In this document: positions 1 to 7,880 of the stretch, piece after piece | Layout of the letters: each line of letters starts with the position of its first letter | How positions within the stretch are numbered: position 1 is the first letter of the stretch | NCBI GenBank assembly: GCA_017414585.1 | Contig: JAFQLN010000227.1 | Span: 1-23,227 of the forward strand | Source of the DNA: Clostridia bacterium | GTDB taxonomy: Bacteria; Bacillota_A; Clostridia; Oscillospirales; CAG-272 | Length of the DNA stretch: 23,227 nt | Direction: 5' to 3' | Notes under the pieces: generated by a model | Seen by the model: only the letters and a program-made list of their open reading frames with translations | Database searches by the model: none | What the model was told of the DNA's origin: nothing | Translations under genes and position numbers: made by a program

Positions 1-119
1 ACAAAATCGAGGCGTGTTATTCTTCGCCCGATTTACTCGGACATACTCCACGGAAATTACCTGCCGCAGTCTGACAGTGTTGACCGGACAGCAACCTCCC
101 GCTTCTTCGCACATCAAGT
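1..119 (-). promoter_or_regulatory. Structured 5' leader of a gene lying beyond the left edge
   Basis: This is the presumed transcribed leader downstream of the leftward promoter at 126-154. No start codon with a ribosome binding site is seen before the window ends, so the leader is at least about 119 nt long. Read on the minus strand it contains a purine-rich GAAGAAGCGGGAGGTTGC segment. It also has a small hairpin at plus positions 26-42 (GTCCGA/TCGGGC with a GTAAA loop), where the G-U pair is allowed only in minus-strand RNA. A long GC-containing leader with a GGAGGTTGC element reminds me of leaders before ribosomal-protein operons such as rpsJ in Clostridia. That comparison is from memory and cannot be checked here. 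No known riboswitch consensus was recognised. Confidence 0.4.
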
Positions 120-125
120 GACACT

Positions 126-154
126 ATTTTACCATATATAAACGCAAAAATCAA
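126..154 (-). promoter_or_regulatory. Sigma-A type promoter, leftward
   Basis: On the minus strand, -35 TTGATT (plus 149-154) and -10 TAAAAT (plus 126-131) are separated by 17 bp. The -10 is preceded by TGG, an extended -10. The predicted start is near 119, feeding the leader that runs off the left edge. Confidence 0.7.
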
Positions 155-331
155 GAGTTTTCTTCGTATTTTCTTCGTTTGTCCGGCATCTTAGTAGTAG
201 AAATTTCCCGAAATTGCTCCGACACTTTTGTATATTTTAACGAACAACTTTTTTCGCCCCTCCCCCTCAGCAGGATGCTTCCCGGCAAAAATTAAGAGAT
301 GATTAAATTCTCCCGGATTTGTCATTCCCTC

Positions 332-360
332 TTGTATTGCGGCGGATTTTATGGTATTAT
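332..360 (+). promoter_or_regulatory. Sigma-A type promoter for the membrane protein-telA-TPM-ABC-F run
   Basis: TTGTAT (332-337) and TATTAT (355-360) are separated by 17 bp, with TGG just before the -10. A second TATAAT follows directly at 361-366. The predicted start near 367 leaves about 37 nt before the ATG at 404 and excludes the upstream in-frame ATGs. The stretch 155-331 between the two divergent promoters holds no gene. Confidence 0.65.
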
Positions 361-403
361 TATAATGTATATTTTCATTGGATTTTTCCGAAAGGCAGTA
401 CGC

Positions 404-1279
404 ATGAACCAGAATCACACCCCCGTATCCGAACGATTTCTTCGTTTTTATAAAATCGCGGTGTTCGTCTTCCCCGCACTCGCACTTCTGACAGCCATCG
501 GCTATTTTCTCACAATGAAAACCGCCTTTGATCCCGTCATCGGTCATGTCGATCCGGCATCCGGCGTCTTCATTCTTACCATGGCAGCCGTCCTGCTCTC
601 CCTTATCGGCACGCTGGCAGCCGCTCTGCTTATCCGCCGCACAGCTTCCCTGACCGCTGTTCCCGACGAAAATCCCGTCACCGTGTTCGGCGCAGTCCTC
701 GCGGCAGGCGCAGGCGCATTCTCGCTCTTTCCCGCAGCACTCGACCTGATGCGCGGCGCAGCCCTCTCCAAACCCGCACTGATTGCGGCAGTGCTCTTCC
801 CCTTCATCGCCGTATCCATGATTCTTTCCGTCATCCCCTCTCTGCGGCAGAGCAAAGGCAGACAGTTCTGCGCGATCCTCGCTGCTGTCGCCGTCAATTT
901 CTCCATGTTCGCGGATTATTTTGACTTCACCCTTCCGCTCAACAGCCCCGTGCGCAATTTCACCACCGCCGCAAAAGCCGCCGTTCTTCTCTATCTTCTT
1001 TCCGAAGCAAGATTCTCCTTCAGCATGAACAGCGGCAGACCCACGCTGCTTTTCACCGTATGTACTTCCGCACTGACCGCATCCGTCACGCTCGGATTTT
1101 CCGTCGGCGCAATCCTCTCCGTTTCTTTCAGCGGACTGTCCGCCAACCCGAATCCGCCGATGCTCACCCTTGTCCTCTGTGCCGCATTCGGCATCCACGC
1201 CGCCGGTCGTCTCTTCTCGCTCATCCCCTGCATCGGCGCATACCGCGAAAAAGAACCCGACAAAGCGAAAAAAGCCTAA
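404..1279 (+). CDS. Polytopic membrane protein of unknown function
   Basis: The predicted product has 291 residues and about seven or eight hydrophobic segments spread over its whole length, so it should be an integral membrane protein. No family motif was recognised and no catalytic residues stand out. It ends in a short charged tail (REKEPDKAKKA), which probably faces the cytoplasm. The start at 404 was chosen because the promoter -10 lies at 355-360, so in-frame ATGs at 299 and 365 would fall upstream of or at the transcription start. The ribosome binding site is weak (AAAGG at 391-395). It is the first gene of a co-directional run: telA follows after 59 bp, with no terminator or clear promoter between. 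The function is unknown; a role in the same envelope process as the TelA and TPM proteins is only an inference from position. Confidence 0.7.
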   Translation: MNQNHTPVSERFLRFYKIAVFVFPALALLTAIGYFLTMKTAFDPVIGHVDPASGVFILTMAAVLLSLIGTLAAALLIRRTASLTAVPDENPVTVFGAVLAAGAGAFSLFPAALDLMRGAALSKPALIAAVLFPFIAVSMILSVIPSLRQSKGRQFCAILAAVAVNFSMFADYFDFTLPLNSPVRNFTTAAKAAVLLYLLSEARFSFSMNSGRPTLLFTVCTSALTASVTLGFSVGAILSVSFSGLSANPNPPMLTLVLCAAFGIHAAGRLFSLIPCIGAYREKEPDKAKKA

Positions 1280-1338
1280 ATCCGCAGTATCTCCCTTCAT
1301 TATTACTGAACATTCACCCGAAAAAGGAGTATATAGAT

Positions 1339-2514
1339 ATGGACAACGAAATCAAGCTGACCCTTGACCCGAATGCCGGCACCGCCGCCGCTGCAGCTCC
1401 GAAAGCCCCCGAACCGACCGTGGCTCCTCCCACCGAAGCCCCCGCAACAGGCGCCGCAGCCGCAGAAAATGCCTATACCCTCGAAAAGATGCAGTTCACG
1501 GAAAGCGAACAGAAAGCCATCGACGATTTTTCCAAGCAGATCGACATCACCAACTCCTCCATGATTCTGGGCTACGGTGCCGCCGCACAGAAGAAAATCT
1601 CCGATTTCAGCGACACCGCGCTCGGCAGTGTCCGCAACAAGGATTTCGGCGAAGTCGGCGGCATGATCACCGACCTGATCGCCAATCTGCGCAATCTCAA
1701 CGAAGATGCGGAAGACGACAAAGGTTTCCTCGGCATTTTCAAGAGCACCAAGCGCAAGATTGAGAATCTCAAAACCAAGTATGACAAATGCGAGAACAGC
1801 GTCAACGACATCGTTGCGATTCTCGAACAGCACCAGATCACCCTGCTCAAAGATGTCTCCATGTTCGATGAGCTTTATGAAATGAACCTCACCTATTTCA
1901 AGGAACTGTCCATGTACATCGTCGCCGGCAAGCAGCGTCTGGCAGAAGAACGCGCAACCACACTCGTCGATCTGAAAAACAAAGCCGCACAGTCCGGTCT
2001 GCCCGAAGACGCACAGGCGGCGAACGACTTTGAAGAACAGTGCATCCGCTTTGAACGGAAGCTGCACGACCTCGAACTGACCCGCATGGTCTCCATCCAG
2101 ATGTCTCCCCAGATCCGCATGGTACAGAACAACGACACCATGATGACCGAAAAAATCCAGACCGTCATCATGAACACCATCCCTCTCTGGAAGAGCCAGA
2201 TGGTCATCGCCCTCGGCATCGAGCACTCCCGCCAGGCGATGGAAGCCGGCCGTATGGTCACCGACATGACGAACGAACTTCTGAAAAAGAACAGCGAAGC
2301 GCTCCGTCAGGCGACTGTCGATATCACCAGAGAAGCCGAACGCGGCATCGTCGATATCGAAACGCTCACACACACCAACGAACAGCTTATTGCAACCCTT
2401 GATGAAATCCAGACTATCCAGAAGGAGGGACGCGACAAGAGAATCGCCGCCGAAGCCGAACTCGGACGTATCGAAACCGAGCTCAAGAACAAGCTGATCG
2501 GCATGCGCTCCTGA
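1339..2514 (+). CDS. TelA-like toxic-anion-resistance family protein
   Basis: The product is a soluble protein of 391 residues matching the TelA/toxic_anion_resist family (PF05816), recognised by its long helical core with segments such as NLNEDAEDDKGFLGIFKS, SQMSPQIRMVQNNDT-like text and LWKSQMVIALG. Family members were first linked to tellurite and other toxic-anion resistance, and some affect cell-envelope stress and antimicrobial tolerance; the biochemical activity is not known. Residues 1-45 are an Ala/Pro-rich, low-complexity lead-in, and the rest is mostly alpha-helical with coiled-coil character and no membrane segment. The start at 1339 has an AAGGAG ribosome binding site at 1324-1329. 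The next gene begins 14 bp after the stop, so the two are very likely co-transcribed. Calling this a resistance gene would go beyond the sequence. Confidence 0.88.
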   Translation: MDNEIKLTLDPNAGTAAAAAPKAPEPTVAPPTEAPATGAAAAENAYTLEKMQFTESEQKAIDDFSKQIDITNSSMILGYGAAAQKKISDFSDTALGSVRNKDFGEVGGMITDLIANLRNLNEDAEDDKGFLGIFKSTKRKIENLKTKYDKCENSVNDIVAILEQHQITLLKDVSMFDELYEMNLTYFKELSMYIVAGKQRLAEERATTLVDLKNKAAQSGLPEDAQAANDFEEQCIRFERKLHDLELTRMVSIQMSPQIRMVQNNDTMMTEKIQTVIMNTIPLWKSQMVIALGIEHSRQAMEAGRMVTDMTNELLKKNSEALRQATVDITREAERGIVDIETLTHTNEQLIATLDEIQTIQKEGRDKRIAAEAELGRIETELKNKLIGMRS

Positions 2515-2528
2515 TTCCGCACACCGCT

Positions 2529-3683
2529 ATGAAAAACACTGCTTTTTATAAAAACCTGCACATCGCCGTAACCGTACTCCTGCTTGCCTGCTTCCTTTTT
2601 GCGGCGGCACTTCCGGCATTTGCGGCATATCCGAAAAAGGACGACAATATCGCGGATGAAGCCGGCGTTCTTTCCGAAGGCACCATCCGTACCATCAAGA
2701 CCACCAACGCATCCCTCGAAAAAGACCTCGGCGTAACCATCGCTGTCTGCACAGTCAAGACAACCGGCGAAACCGATATCGCGGAATATGCCGCGGGACT
2801 ATTCAAGAGCTGGAAACTCGGCGAAGGAATTCTCCTTCTCATTGCCTCCGAAGATGAAAACTACTACTTCCTCCAGTCCACGGGTGTGGACAAGATCATC
2901 ACGAACGATGTTCTTGCCGAAGTCCGCAACGGCTATCTCGAAACAGACTTTGCGTCCGGCAACATCGACCGCGGGGTGATGAAATCCGTCTCCCGCCTGT
3001 CCTCCCTGCTCGTGAGCGGCTTCAAGGATCTCGCGGCGGCGGAAGATGAATCGGAAAGCACCGAAGGCGAAGAAAAAGGCACCACCATTGGCTCCGTACT
3101 CATCGGATTCTTCAAATTTCTGCTGTTTGTTGTTCTCTTTGCGATTCTGGCATTTGTGATTCTCTTCATCGCGGCGCTCTTCAACGACGACTGTGCGGCG
3201 CTCCTGCAGAAGTACGTCTTCCGCCGCGGCAGAGCCAATACCATGCAGCAGAATTACTATGACGAACGCCTTTACGGTCAGCCGCAGAGACGTCCGAATC
3301 CGAACAGCCAGCAGAGACGCCCGAATCCGAATGCATCCTATCAGCAGCGTCCCGTGAACCGTCAGTCCTATCCGCAGCAGGGTTACAGTCAGGGCTATGG
3401 CTATAACCGCAATCCTTATGCGCAGCAGGGCACACGAAATGCGGGCTACACACAGAATCCCAACGCACAGAACAGCTATGCACAGCTTCCCGCAGGCAAT
3501 GCGAACGGTTCAGCAAACGGTGCATATCAGAACAGCTATCCCCAGCAGAACCGCACAACCGCTTACTATAACGCAGACGGTACCCCGCGCAGAGCTCCCG
3601 CACGCCCCGCAGGACAGCAGCCCCGCCCGATGAACGGGGACGAAACACGCGCATTCACCATTCCCAACCGCGACAATCGCTGA
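2529..3683 (+). CDS. Secreted/membrane TPM-domain protein with a Gln/Asn/Pro/Tyr-rich tail
   Basis: The product has 384 residues. Residues 1-32 are a signal peptide with an AFA-A cleavage motif. Residues about 38-165 match the TPM domain (TLP18.3/Psb32/MOLO-1 family), including the typical ADEAGVLS opening and the GILLLIASEDENYYF strand. A strong transmembrane helix spans about 187-217. Residues about 236-384 are low-complexity and rich in Gln, Asn, Pro, Arg and Tyr, with repeats such as QRRPNPN occurring twice. This gives an extracellular TPM domain, one membrane anchor and a disordered, probably cytoplasmic, tail. There is no convincing ribosome binding site, so translation is probably coupled to telA, whose stop is 14 bp upstream. 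TPM proteins are poorly understood; roles in membrane-protein quality control are proposed for distant homologues. Confidence 0.82.
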   Translation: MKNTAFYKNLHIAVTVLLLACFLFAAALPAFAAYPKKDDNIADEAGVLSEGTIRTIKTTNASLEKDLGVTIAVCTVKTTGETDIAEYAAGLFKSWKLGEGILLLIASEDENYYFLQSTGVDKIITNDVLAEVRNGYLETDFASGNIDRGVMKSVSRLSSLLVSGFKDLAAAEDESESTEGEEKGTTIGSVLIGFFKFLLFVVLFAILAFVILFIAALFNDDCAALLQKYVFRRGRANTMQQNYYDERLYGQPQRRPNPNSQQRRPNPNASYQQRPVNRQSYPQQGYSQGYGYNRNPYAQQGTRNAGYTQNPNAQNSYAQLPAGNANGSANGAYQNSYPQQNRTTAYYNADGTPRRAPARPAGQQPRPMNGDETRAFTIPNRDNR

Positions 3684-3720
3684 CGCACAGCCGAAATCTC
3701 AAGCAAGGGTACACTTTACT

Positions 3721-5703
3721 ATGATCTCCATCAGCACGAATCATCTCGCCTACCGCATCGGGATCCGCGAAATCCTCGGGGACATCACCTTTTCACTCGA
3801 GGAAGGCGACCGTCTCGGCGTGGTAGGCGTCAACGGCAGCGGCAAGAGTACGCTCCTGCGTCTGCTCTGCGGGGAATACACCCCCGATGAAGGCGCGGTT
3901 TTTATCGCAAAAGACAAGCTCGTCGGGATGCTCCATCAGGACGACGCGTTCAACATCATGGACCTCGCCGTATCGGAGGAACAGCGCGCACTCTCACCCG
4001 TGGACAGCACGGTTCTCGGGCAGATGTACGCCGTATTCCCCGACCTGTGCCGTGCGGAAATCCGTCTTGCCGAACTGCAGAAAGCACTCGACGAGGCCAC
4101 CGCATCCGCTTTCCCGGACGAAACGCTCCTTACCCGTCTTTCCACAGAATATACCAACCTCAACAACCGCTACATCCGCGATGGCGGCATGCACTATAAG
4201 TCCCGCTGCCGCAGTATTCTCGTCAATCTCGGTTTCGGTGAGGAAACATGGTCATCTCCCGTCACCCAGATGAGCGGCGGACAGCGCACCCGTCTGGCAC
4301 TGGCTCGGCTTCTGACGCAGGAACCGGATATTCTCATCCTCGACGAGCCGACGAACCATCTGGATACGGAAACAATGCAGTGGCTCGAAAACCATCTTTC
4401 TTCATACAGCAAAACGAAAACCGTCATCCTCGTCTCCCACGACCGTCTGTTCCTCGACCGCGTGACCAACAAAACGCTCGACATCGAAAATCAGCGCGCG
4501 AAGCTGTGGGGATGCGGCTATTCGCAGTACGTAAAGGAAAAGGAGGCATGGCGCAGGGAAAACGAAAAGCGGTACAACCTCCAGCAGAAGGAAATCGCAC
4601 GTCTGGAAGCGTATATTGAACAGCAGCGCCGCTGGAACCGCGAACGGAATATCATCGCCGCCGAATCGAGAGAAAAGGCAATCGCCCGTATGGAAAAGGT
4701 GGAAAAGCCGAAAGCCCCGCCGAAATCCATCAGCTTCACGCTCAATTCCTCCGGTGAATCGGGGAACGAAGTGGCAGAAGCCAAGCGGCTGACGATGGGA
4801 TTCGGTTCAAAAATCCTCTTCCGCGACCTTTCCTTCCTCGTCAAGAAGCACGACCGCCTCTTCATCACCGGTCCGAACGGCTGCGGCAAGTCCACCCTGA
4901 TCAAGCTCCTGCTCGGACAGCTGGAACCGCTCGCCGGCACGATTGAGTTCGGCTACAATGTCACAGTCGGCTACTACGATCAGGAAAACCAGAATCTGGA
5001 CGACGACAACACCGTTCTTGACGAGCTCTGGAACGCATACCCGAATCTGACTCAGACGGAAATCCGGAACACGCTGGCGCTGTTTTTATTCCGCGGGGAC
5101 GATATCGAAAAGGAAGTGCGTGTCCTCTCCGGCGGCGAACGGGCGAGACTGACGCTGGCGAAGCTGATTCTCTCGAAGATGAATCTGCTCATCCTCGACG
5201 AACCGACAAACCATCTCGACATCGAATCCCGCGAAGCGCTGGAAAACGCCCTGAAGCAGTTCGACGGAACAATCATTGCCGTATCGCACGACCGTTATTT
5301 CACCCGTCAGCTGGCGACCCGCTTTGTGGATCTCGGCGAAGGCGGACGCGATTTCCGCGGAAGTTACGATGAATATCAGCTCTGGCACGAAAATCGGAAA
5401 GCGGAAGCCGAAACGCAGATCGCGCAGTTCACGCCCGCCGAGACAACGCAGAAGGAAGAATATCTCGAACGGAAGAAATCGAACGCGGAACGCCGCCGGC
5501 TCGAAAAGCGGAAAGCGGAAATTGCCCGCGAAATCAAAAAACTCGAAAAGGAGCTTGTGGACATCGACGATCTTTTATTCGGCGAAGCGGCAACGGATTA
5601 TATCCGCGCGGCTGAACTCTCCGACCGGAAAATCACCGTTGAGGATCTGCTCATGCAGCTCTACGAAGAAGACGAAGAAATCGCCGCAGAGCTGGACGAG
5701 TAA
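3721..5703 (+). CDS. ABC-F family ATPase (duplicated ATP-binding cassettes, no membrane domain)
   Basis: The product is 660 residues with two complete nucleotide-binding domains. Domain 1 has Walker A GVNGSGKST at 36-44, signature MSGGQ at 184-188 and Walker B ILILDEPTNHLD at 204-215. Domain 2 has GPNGCGKST at 384-392, LSGGE near 469 and LLILDEPTNHLD near 489. A helical linker lies between them (about 255-340), and a charged coiled-coil C-terminus covers about 560-640. With no membrane segments this is an ABC-F protein, a family that acts on the ribosome in translation or antibiotic protection rather than in transport. The DEPTNHLD motif in both halves is diagnostic. It resembles the YdiF/Uup-like housekeeping type with a C-terminal coiled coil more than known resistance factors, but assignment needs a tree. 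It starts 37 bp after the TPM gene, with a weak AAGGGT ribosome binding site, and closes the run at the terminator 5741-5783. Confidence 0.93.
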   Translation: MISISTNHLAYRIGIREILGDITFSLEEGDRLGVVGVNGSGKSTLLRLLCGEYTPDEGAVFIAKDKLVGMLHQDDAFNIMDLAVSEEQRALSPVDSTVLGQMYAVFPDLCRAEIRLAELQKALDEATASAFPDETLLTRLSTEYTNLNNRYIRDGGMHYKSRCRSILVNLGFGEETWSSPVTQMSGGQRTRLALARLLTQEPDILILDEPTNHLDTETMQWLENHLSSYSKTKTVILVSHDRLFLDRVTNKTLDIENQRAKLWGCGYSQYVKEKEAWRRENEKRYNLQQKEIARLEAYIEQQRRWNRERNIIAAESREKAIARMEKVEKPKAPPKSISFTLNSSGESGNEVAEAKRLTMGFGSKILFRDLSFLVKKHDRLFITGPNGCGKSTLIKLLLGQLEPLAGTIEFGYNVTVGYYDQENQNLDDDNTVLDELWNAYPNLTQTEIRNTLALFLFRGDDIEKEVRVLSGGERARLTLAKLILSKMNLLILDEPTNHLDIESREALENALKQFDGTIIAVSHDRYFTRQLATRFVDLGEGGRDFRGSYDEYQLWHENRKAEAETQIAQFTPAETTQKEEYLERKKSNAERRRLEKRKAEIAREIKKLEKELVDIDDLLFGEAATDYIRAAELSDRKITVEDLLMQLYEEDEEIAAELDE

Positions 5704-5740
5704 TGCATCCGCTATGCATCCTTATATAATAATAGAAGAA

Positions 5741-5783
5741 AAAAGCTGCCGTACTGGATTTCCGTTCCCCTGCGGCAGCTTTT
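5741..5783. terminator. Bidirectional intrinsic terminator between the ABC-F gene and dxs
   Basis: AAAAGCTGCCG (5741-5751) pairs perfectly with CGGCAGCTTTT (5773-5783). T-runs leave the stem on both strands, so it can end the rightward ABC-F transcript and the leftward dxs transcript, which converge here. Confidence 0.85.
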
Positions 5784-5795
5784 GCTTTGTTCTGT

Positions 5796-7817
5796 TTATT
5801 CCATCTCCAGACGAATTTTCGTCTTCTTTGTAATCTCCGCGCAAATTTTCTCGCCGATGGCGTGTACATCCAGTCCGCACAGCCGTTCGAGGGAATCCCG
5901 ATCTCCGTGGGGAATATGCGCGTTCTCCACAGCACAGACGGAGATATTCCTGAGCACCTGCGGATGCGCCGCGAGCTTTTCCCCGATCCCGCCGCAGCGC
6001 TGATGTTCCTCGATGACGAGAATCCGGTCGGCATTTTCGATTCTGCCGAGCAGTTCTTCCGTCAGCGGCAGGGGGATGATCTGCTCCAGTACAACCACCG
6101 TGAACGTCCACTGTCCGAAAACGGCAGACACATCGCACACGGCTTTCACGACATTTTCAGCAATCCGTCCGTATGTGAAAATGAGCATCTGCTTTTCCGT
6201 GAGCAAAGGACTTGCATTCCCCGCCGCAAAAGCAGCTGTTTTGTACGGTGCAAAAGTCGTTTTGGACGGTGCAAAAGCCGTTTTGGACGGTGCAAAAGTC
6301 TTTTTGTACAGTGCAGTACCGTCTTCCGCTGTCTTCCACTGTACGCCGCCGGGATACACCGCTTCGCCCCCCTTCGGATAACGGATGATGGAAATGCCCG
6401 TGTCCTCCCTTGCCTGTGCGAAGCAGGCGCGCCACGCCGCAAAGGTATCGGGGGAGAAGATGTGCATTCCGTCCAATCCGCTGAAGAGAGCAAGATCGCA
6501 CAGTCCCTGATGGGTTACACCGTCGCCGGGAACCAGTCCCGCGTGGCTGAAGAGGAAGACCGCCTTCGCTTTCTGCAGAGCGACGTCGTGCCACATCTGG
6601 TCGTACACGCGCTGGGCAAAGGTGGTATACAGCACCGTCACGGGGAGCATTCCGCCGAGAGACAGTCCGCCCGCCATGGTTACTGCGTGTTCTTCCGCAA
6701 TGCCCGTGTCGAAAAACCGCTCCGGGAAGGTTTGAGCAAAGGCAGTCAGACCGCAGCCCTCCGTCATCGCAGCTGTAATCGCGCAGATTCTTTCGTCCTC
6801 CTCTGCGGCACGCACGATTTCGTCCGATACGATCTCGGCAAACGTCTGCTTCGCGGGGGGATTTTTCCGGTTCTGCGCCTGCGGCATATCATCCGGTGCA
6901 TCCGGTGAAAAAGCGCCGATGCTGTGATAGCGTTCGGGATGCGCTTCGGAAGGGGCAAAACCAAGTCCTTTTTTCGTGCGGATATGCACGATGACGGGAC
7001 CGTTTTTCTTTTTCGCTTCCCCGAGGACGCCGATCATCTGTCCGAGATTGTTCCCGTCCGCCGGTCCGATATACTCCAGTCCGAACGACTCAAACCATGT
7101 TTCGGAATTGGTCAGTCTTTTGACCGTATCTCTCGCAGACCGTGCGGCACTGACCAGAGCTTCTCCGACTGCGGGAATCGCCTCCAGCGTTCGTCTGGCG
7201 TGATCCTTGAAGTTGAAATACCATGCGCTGGTCCGGATATATGCGAGGTAATCGGACAATCCGCCGACGTTTTTCGAGATGGACATTTCGTTGTCGTTCA
7301 AAACGAGGATGATCCGCAGATTCCGTAACGCGAGCTGATTGAGCGCTTCGTAGACCATCCCGTTGGTAAACGATCCGTCCCCGACGACAGCCACGGTCCA
7401 CGCGCCGTTCTTTTTGAGCCGGTTCGCTTCCGCCATGCCGATTGACGCAGAGAGTGCCGATCCGCTGTGCCCGGCAGTCACCGCATCGTATCGGCTTTCC
7501 TCACGGTTCGTGAATCCGGAAAGACCGCCCGCCTGCCGGAGTGTATGGAAATCCCCGTACCTTCCGGTGAGCAGTTTATGGGCATAAGCCTGATGGCTGA
7601 CGTCGAAAAAGATGGTATCGCGCGGGCAGCCGAACACGCGGTGCAGAGCAATGGTTGTTTCAACCATGCCGAGATTGGACGCCAGATGTCCGCCGTTCTT
7701 TGCGGTGGTTTCGATGATGGTTTCGCGGATTTCTCCGGCAAGCACGGGCAGGCAGCACGCTTTCAGTCTGTGCACGTCCTTTGGAGATTGAATTTTTGGC
7801 AGAATATGTTTTTCCAT
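5796..7817 (-). CDS. dxs: 1-deoxy-D-xylulose-5-phosphate synthase
   Basis: Dxs condenses pyruvate and glyceraldehyde 3-phosphate using thiamine diphosphate, the first step of the methylerythritol-phosphate isoprenoid pathway. The product is about 673 residues, longer than the usual 620 or so. Visible motifs are SHQAYAHK (74-81), GDG...N for thiamine diphosphate and metal (146-148, N174), NDNEMSISKNVGG (from 174), the catalytic-Glu segment GIAEEHAVT (E375), GDGVTHQG (431-438) and RYPKG (479-483). The start at 7817 was chosen because GAAGGAA lies just upstream and the protein then opens with the normal IQSPKDV; an ATG at 7880 would run through a hairpin. Two oddities stand out: a run of tandem KTxFAPS units at about 506-527, and SHAGLV where the family normally has DRAGLV. 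It lies downstream of dnaB, separated by a terminator-like hairpin. Confidence 0.93.
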   Translation of the reverse strand: MEKHILPKIQSPKDVHRLKACCLPVLAGEIRETIIETTAKNGGHLASNLGMVETTIALHRVFGCPRDTIFFDVSHQAYAHKLLTGRYGDFHTLRQAGGLSGFTNREESRYDAVTAGHSGSALSASIGMAEANRLKKNGAWTVAVVGDGSFTNGMVYEALNQLALRNLRIILVLNDNEMSISKNVGGLSDYLAYIRTSAWYFNFKDHARRTLEAIPAVGEALVSAARSARDTVKRLTNSETWFESFGLEYIGPADGNNLGQMIGVLGEAKKKNGPVIVHIRTKKGLGFAPSEAHPERYHSIGAFSPDAPDDMPQAQNRKNPPAKQTFAEIVSDEIVRAAEEDERICAITAAMTEGCGLTAFAQTFPERFFDTGIAEEHAVTMAGGLSLGGMLPVTVLYTTFAQRVYDQMWHDVALQKAKAVFLFSHAGLVPGDGVTHQGLCDLALFSGLDGMHIFSPDTFAAWRACFAQAREDTGISIIRYPKGGEAVYPGGVQWKTAEDGTALYKKTFAPSKTAFAPSKTTFAPYKTAAFAAGNASPLLTEKQMLIFTYGRIAENVVKAVCDVSAVFGQWTFTVVVLEQIIPLPLTEELLGRIENADRILVIEEHQRCGGIGEKLAAHPQVLRNISVCAVENAHIPHGDRDSLERLCGLDVHAIGEKICAEITKKTKIRLEME
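6239..6322 (-). repeat. 21-bp in-frame tandem repeat inside dxs
   Basis: Three clean 21-bp units (6239-6259, 6260-6280, 6281-6301; plus-strand consensus TTTTGNACGGTGCAAAAG followed by three variable bases) are followed by a decayed fourth to about 6322. Each unit encodes seven residues of the type FAPSKTA. The array lies between the pyrimidine-binding and C-terminal domains of Dxs, where a flexible linker is expected. Confidence 0.9.
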
Positions 7818-7841
7818 AGCAATTCCTTCAATCATAAGCAA

Positions 7842-7869
7842 AAGCTGCCGGTCATTCCACCCGCAGCTT
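7842..7869 (-). terminator. Terminator-like hairpin between dnaB and dxs
   Basis: On the minus strand AAGCTGCGGGT pairs with ACCGGCAGCTT, with one G-G mismatch and a GGAATG loop, followed by TTTTGCTT. It lies in the 63-bp gap between the dnaB stop and the dxs start, so dxs is probably only partly read from the upstream operon. No separate dxs promoter is seen in the short space left. Confidence 0.6.
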
Positions 7870-7880
7870 CCGGTATTCAC

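Noticed and set aside
202..215. Palindrome AATTTC-CC-GAAATT as an operator
   Set aside because: It lies about 50 bp upstream of one promoter and over 100 bp from the other, and a 12-bp AT-rich palindrome can arise by chance.
191..1300. A 369-residue open frame antisense to the first membrane protein
   Set aside because: Cys/Gly/Glu-rich shadow translation; the sense strand has a promoter, hydrophobic helices and operon context.
6239..6322. CRISPR array or frameshifted dxs
   Set aside because: Units of 21 bp are contiguous and in frame; Dxs continues normally on both sides.
7817..7880. dxs start at 7880
   Set aside because: It would translate through the terminator-like hairpin and add 21 atypical residues; the ATG at 7817 has a good ribosome binding site and gives the family opening.
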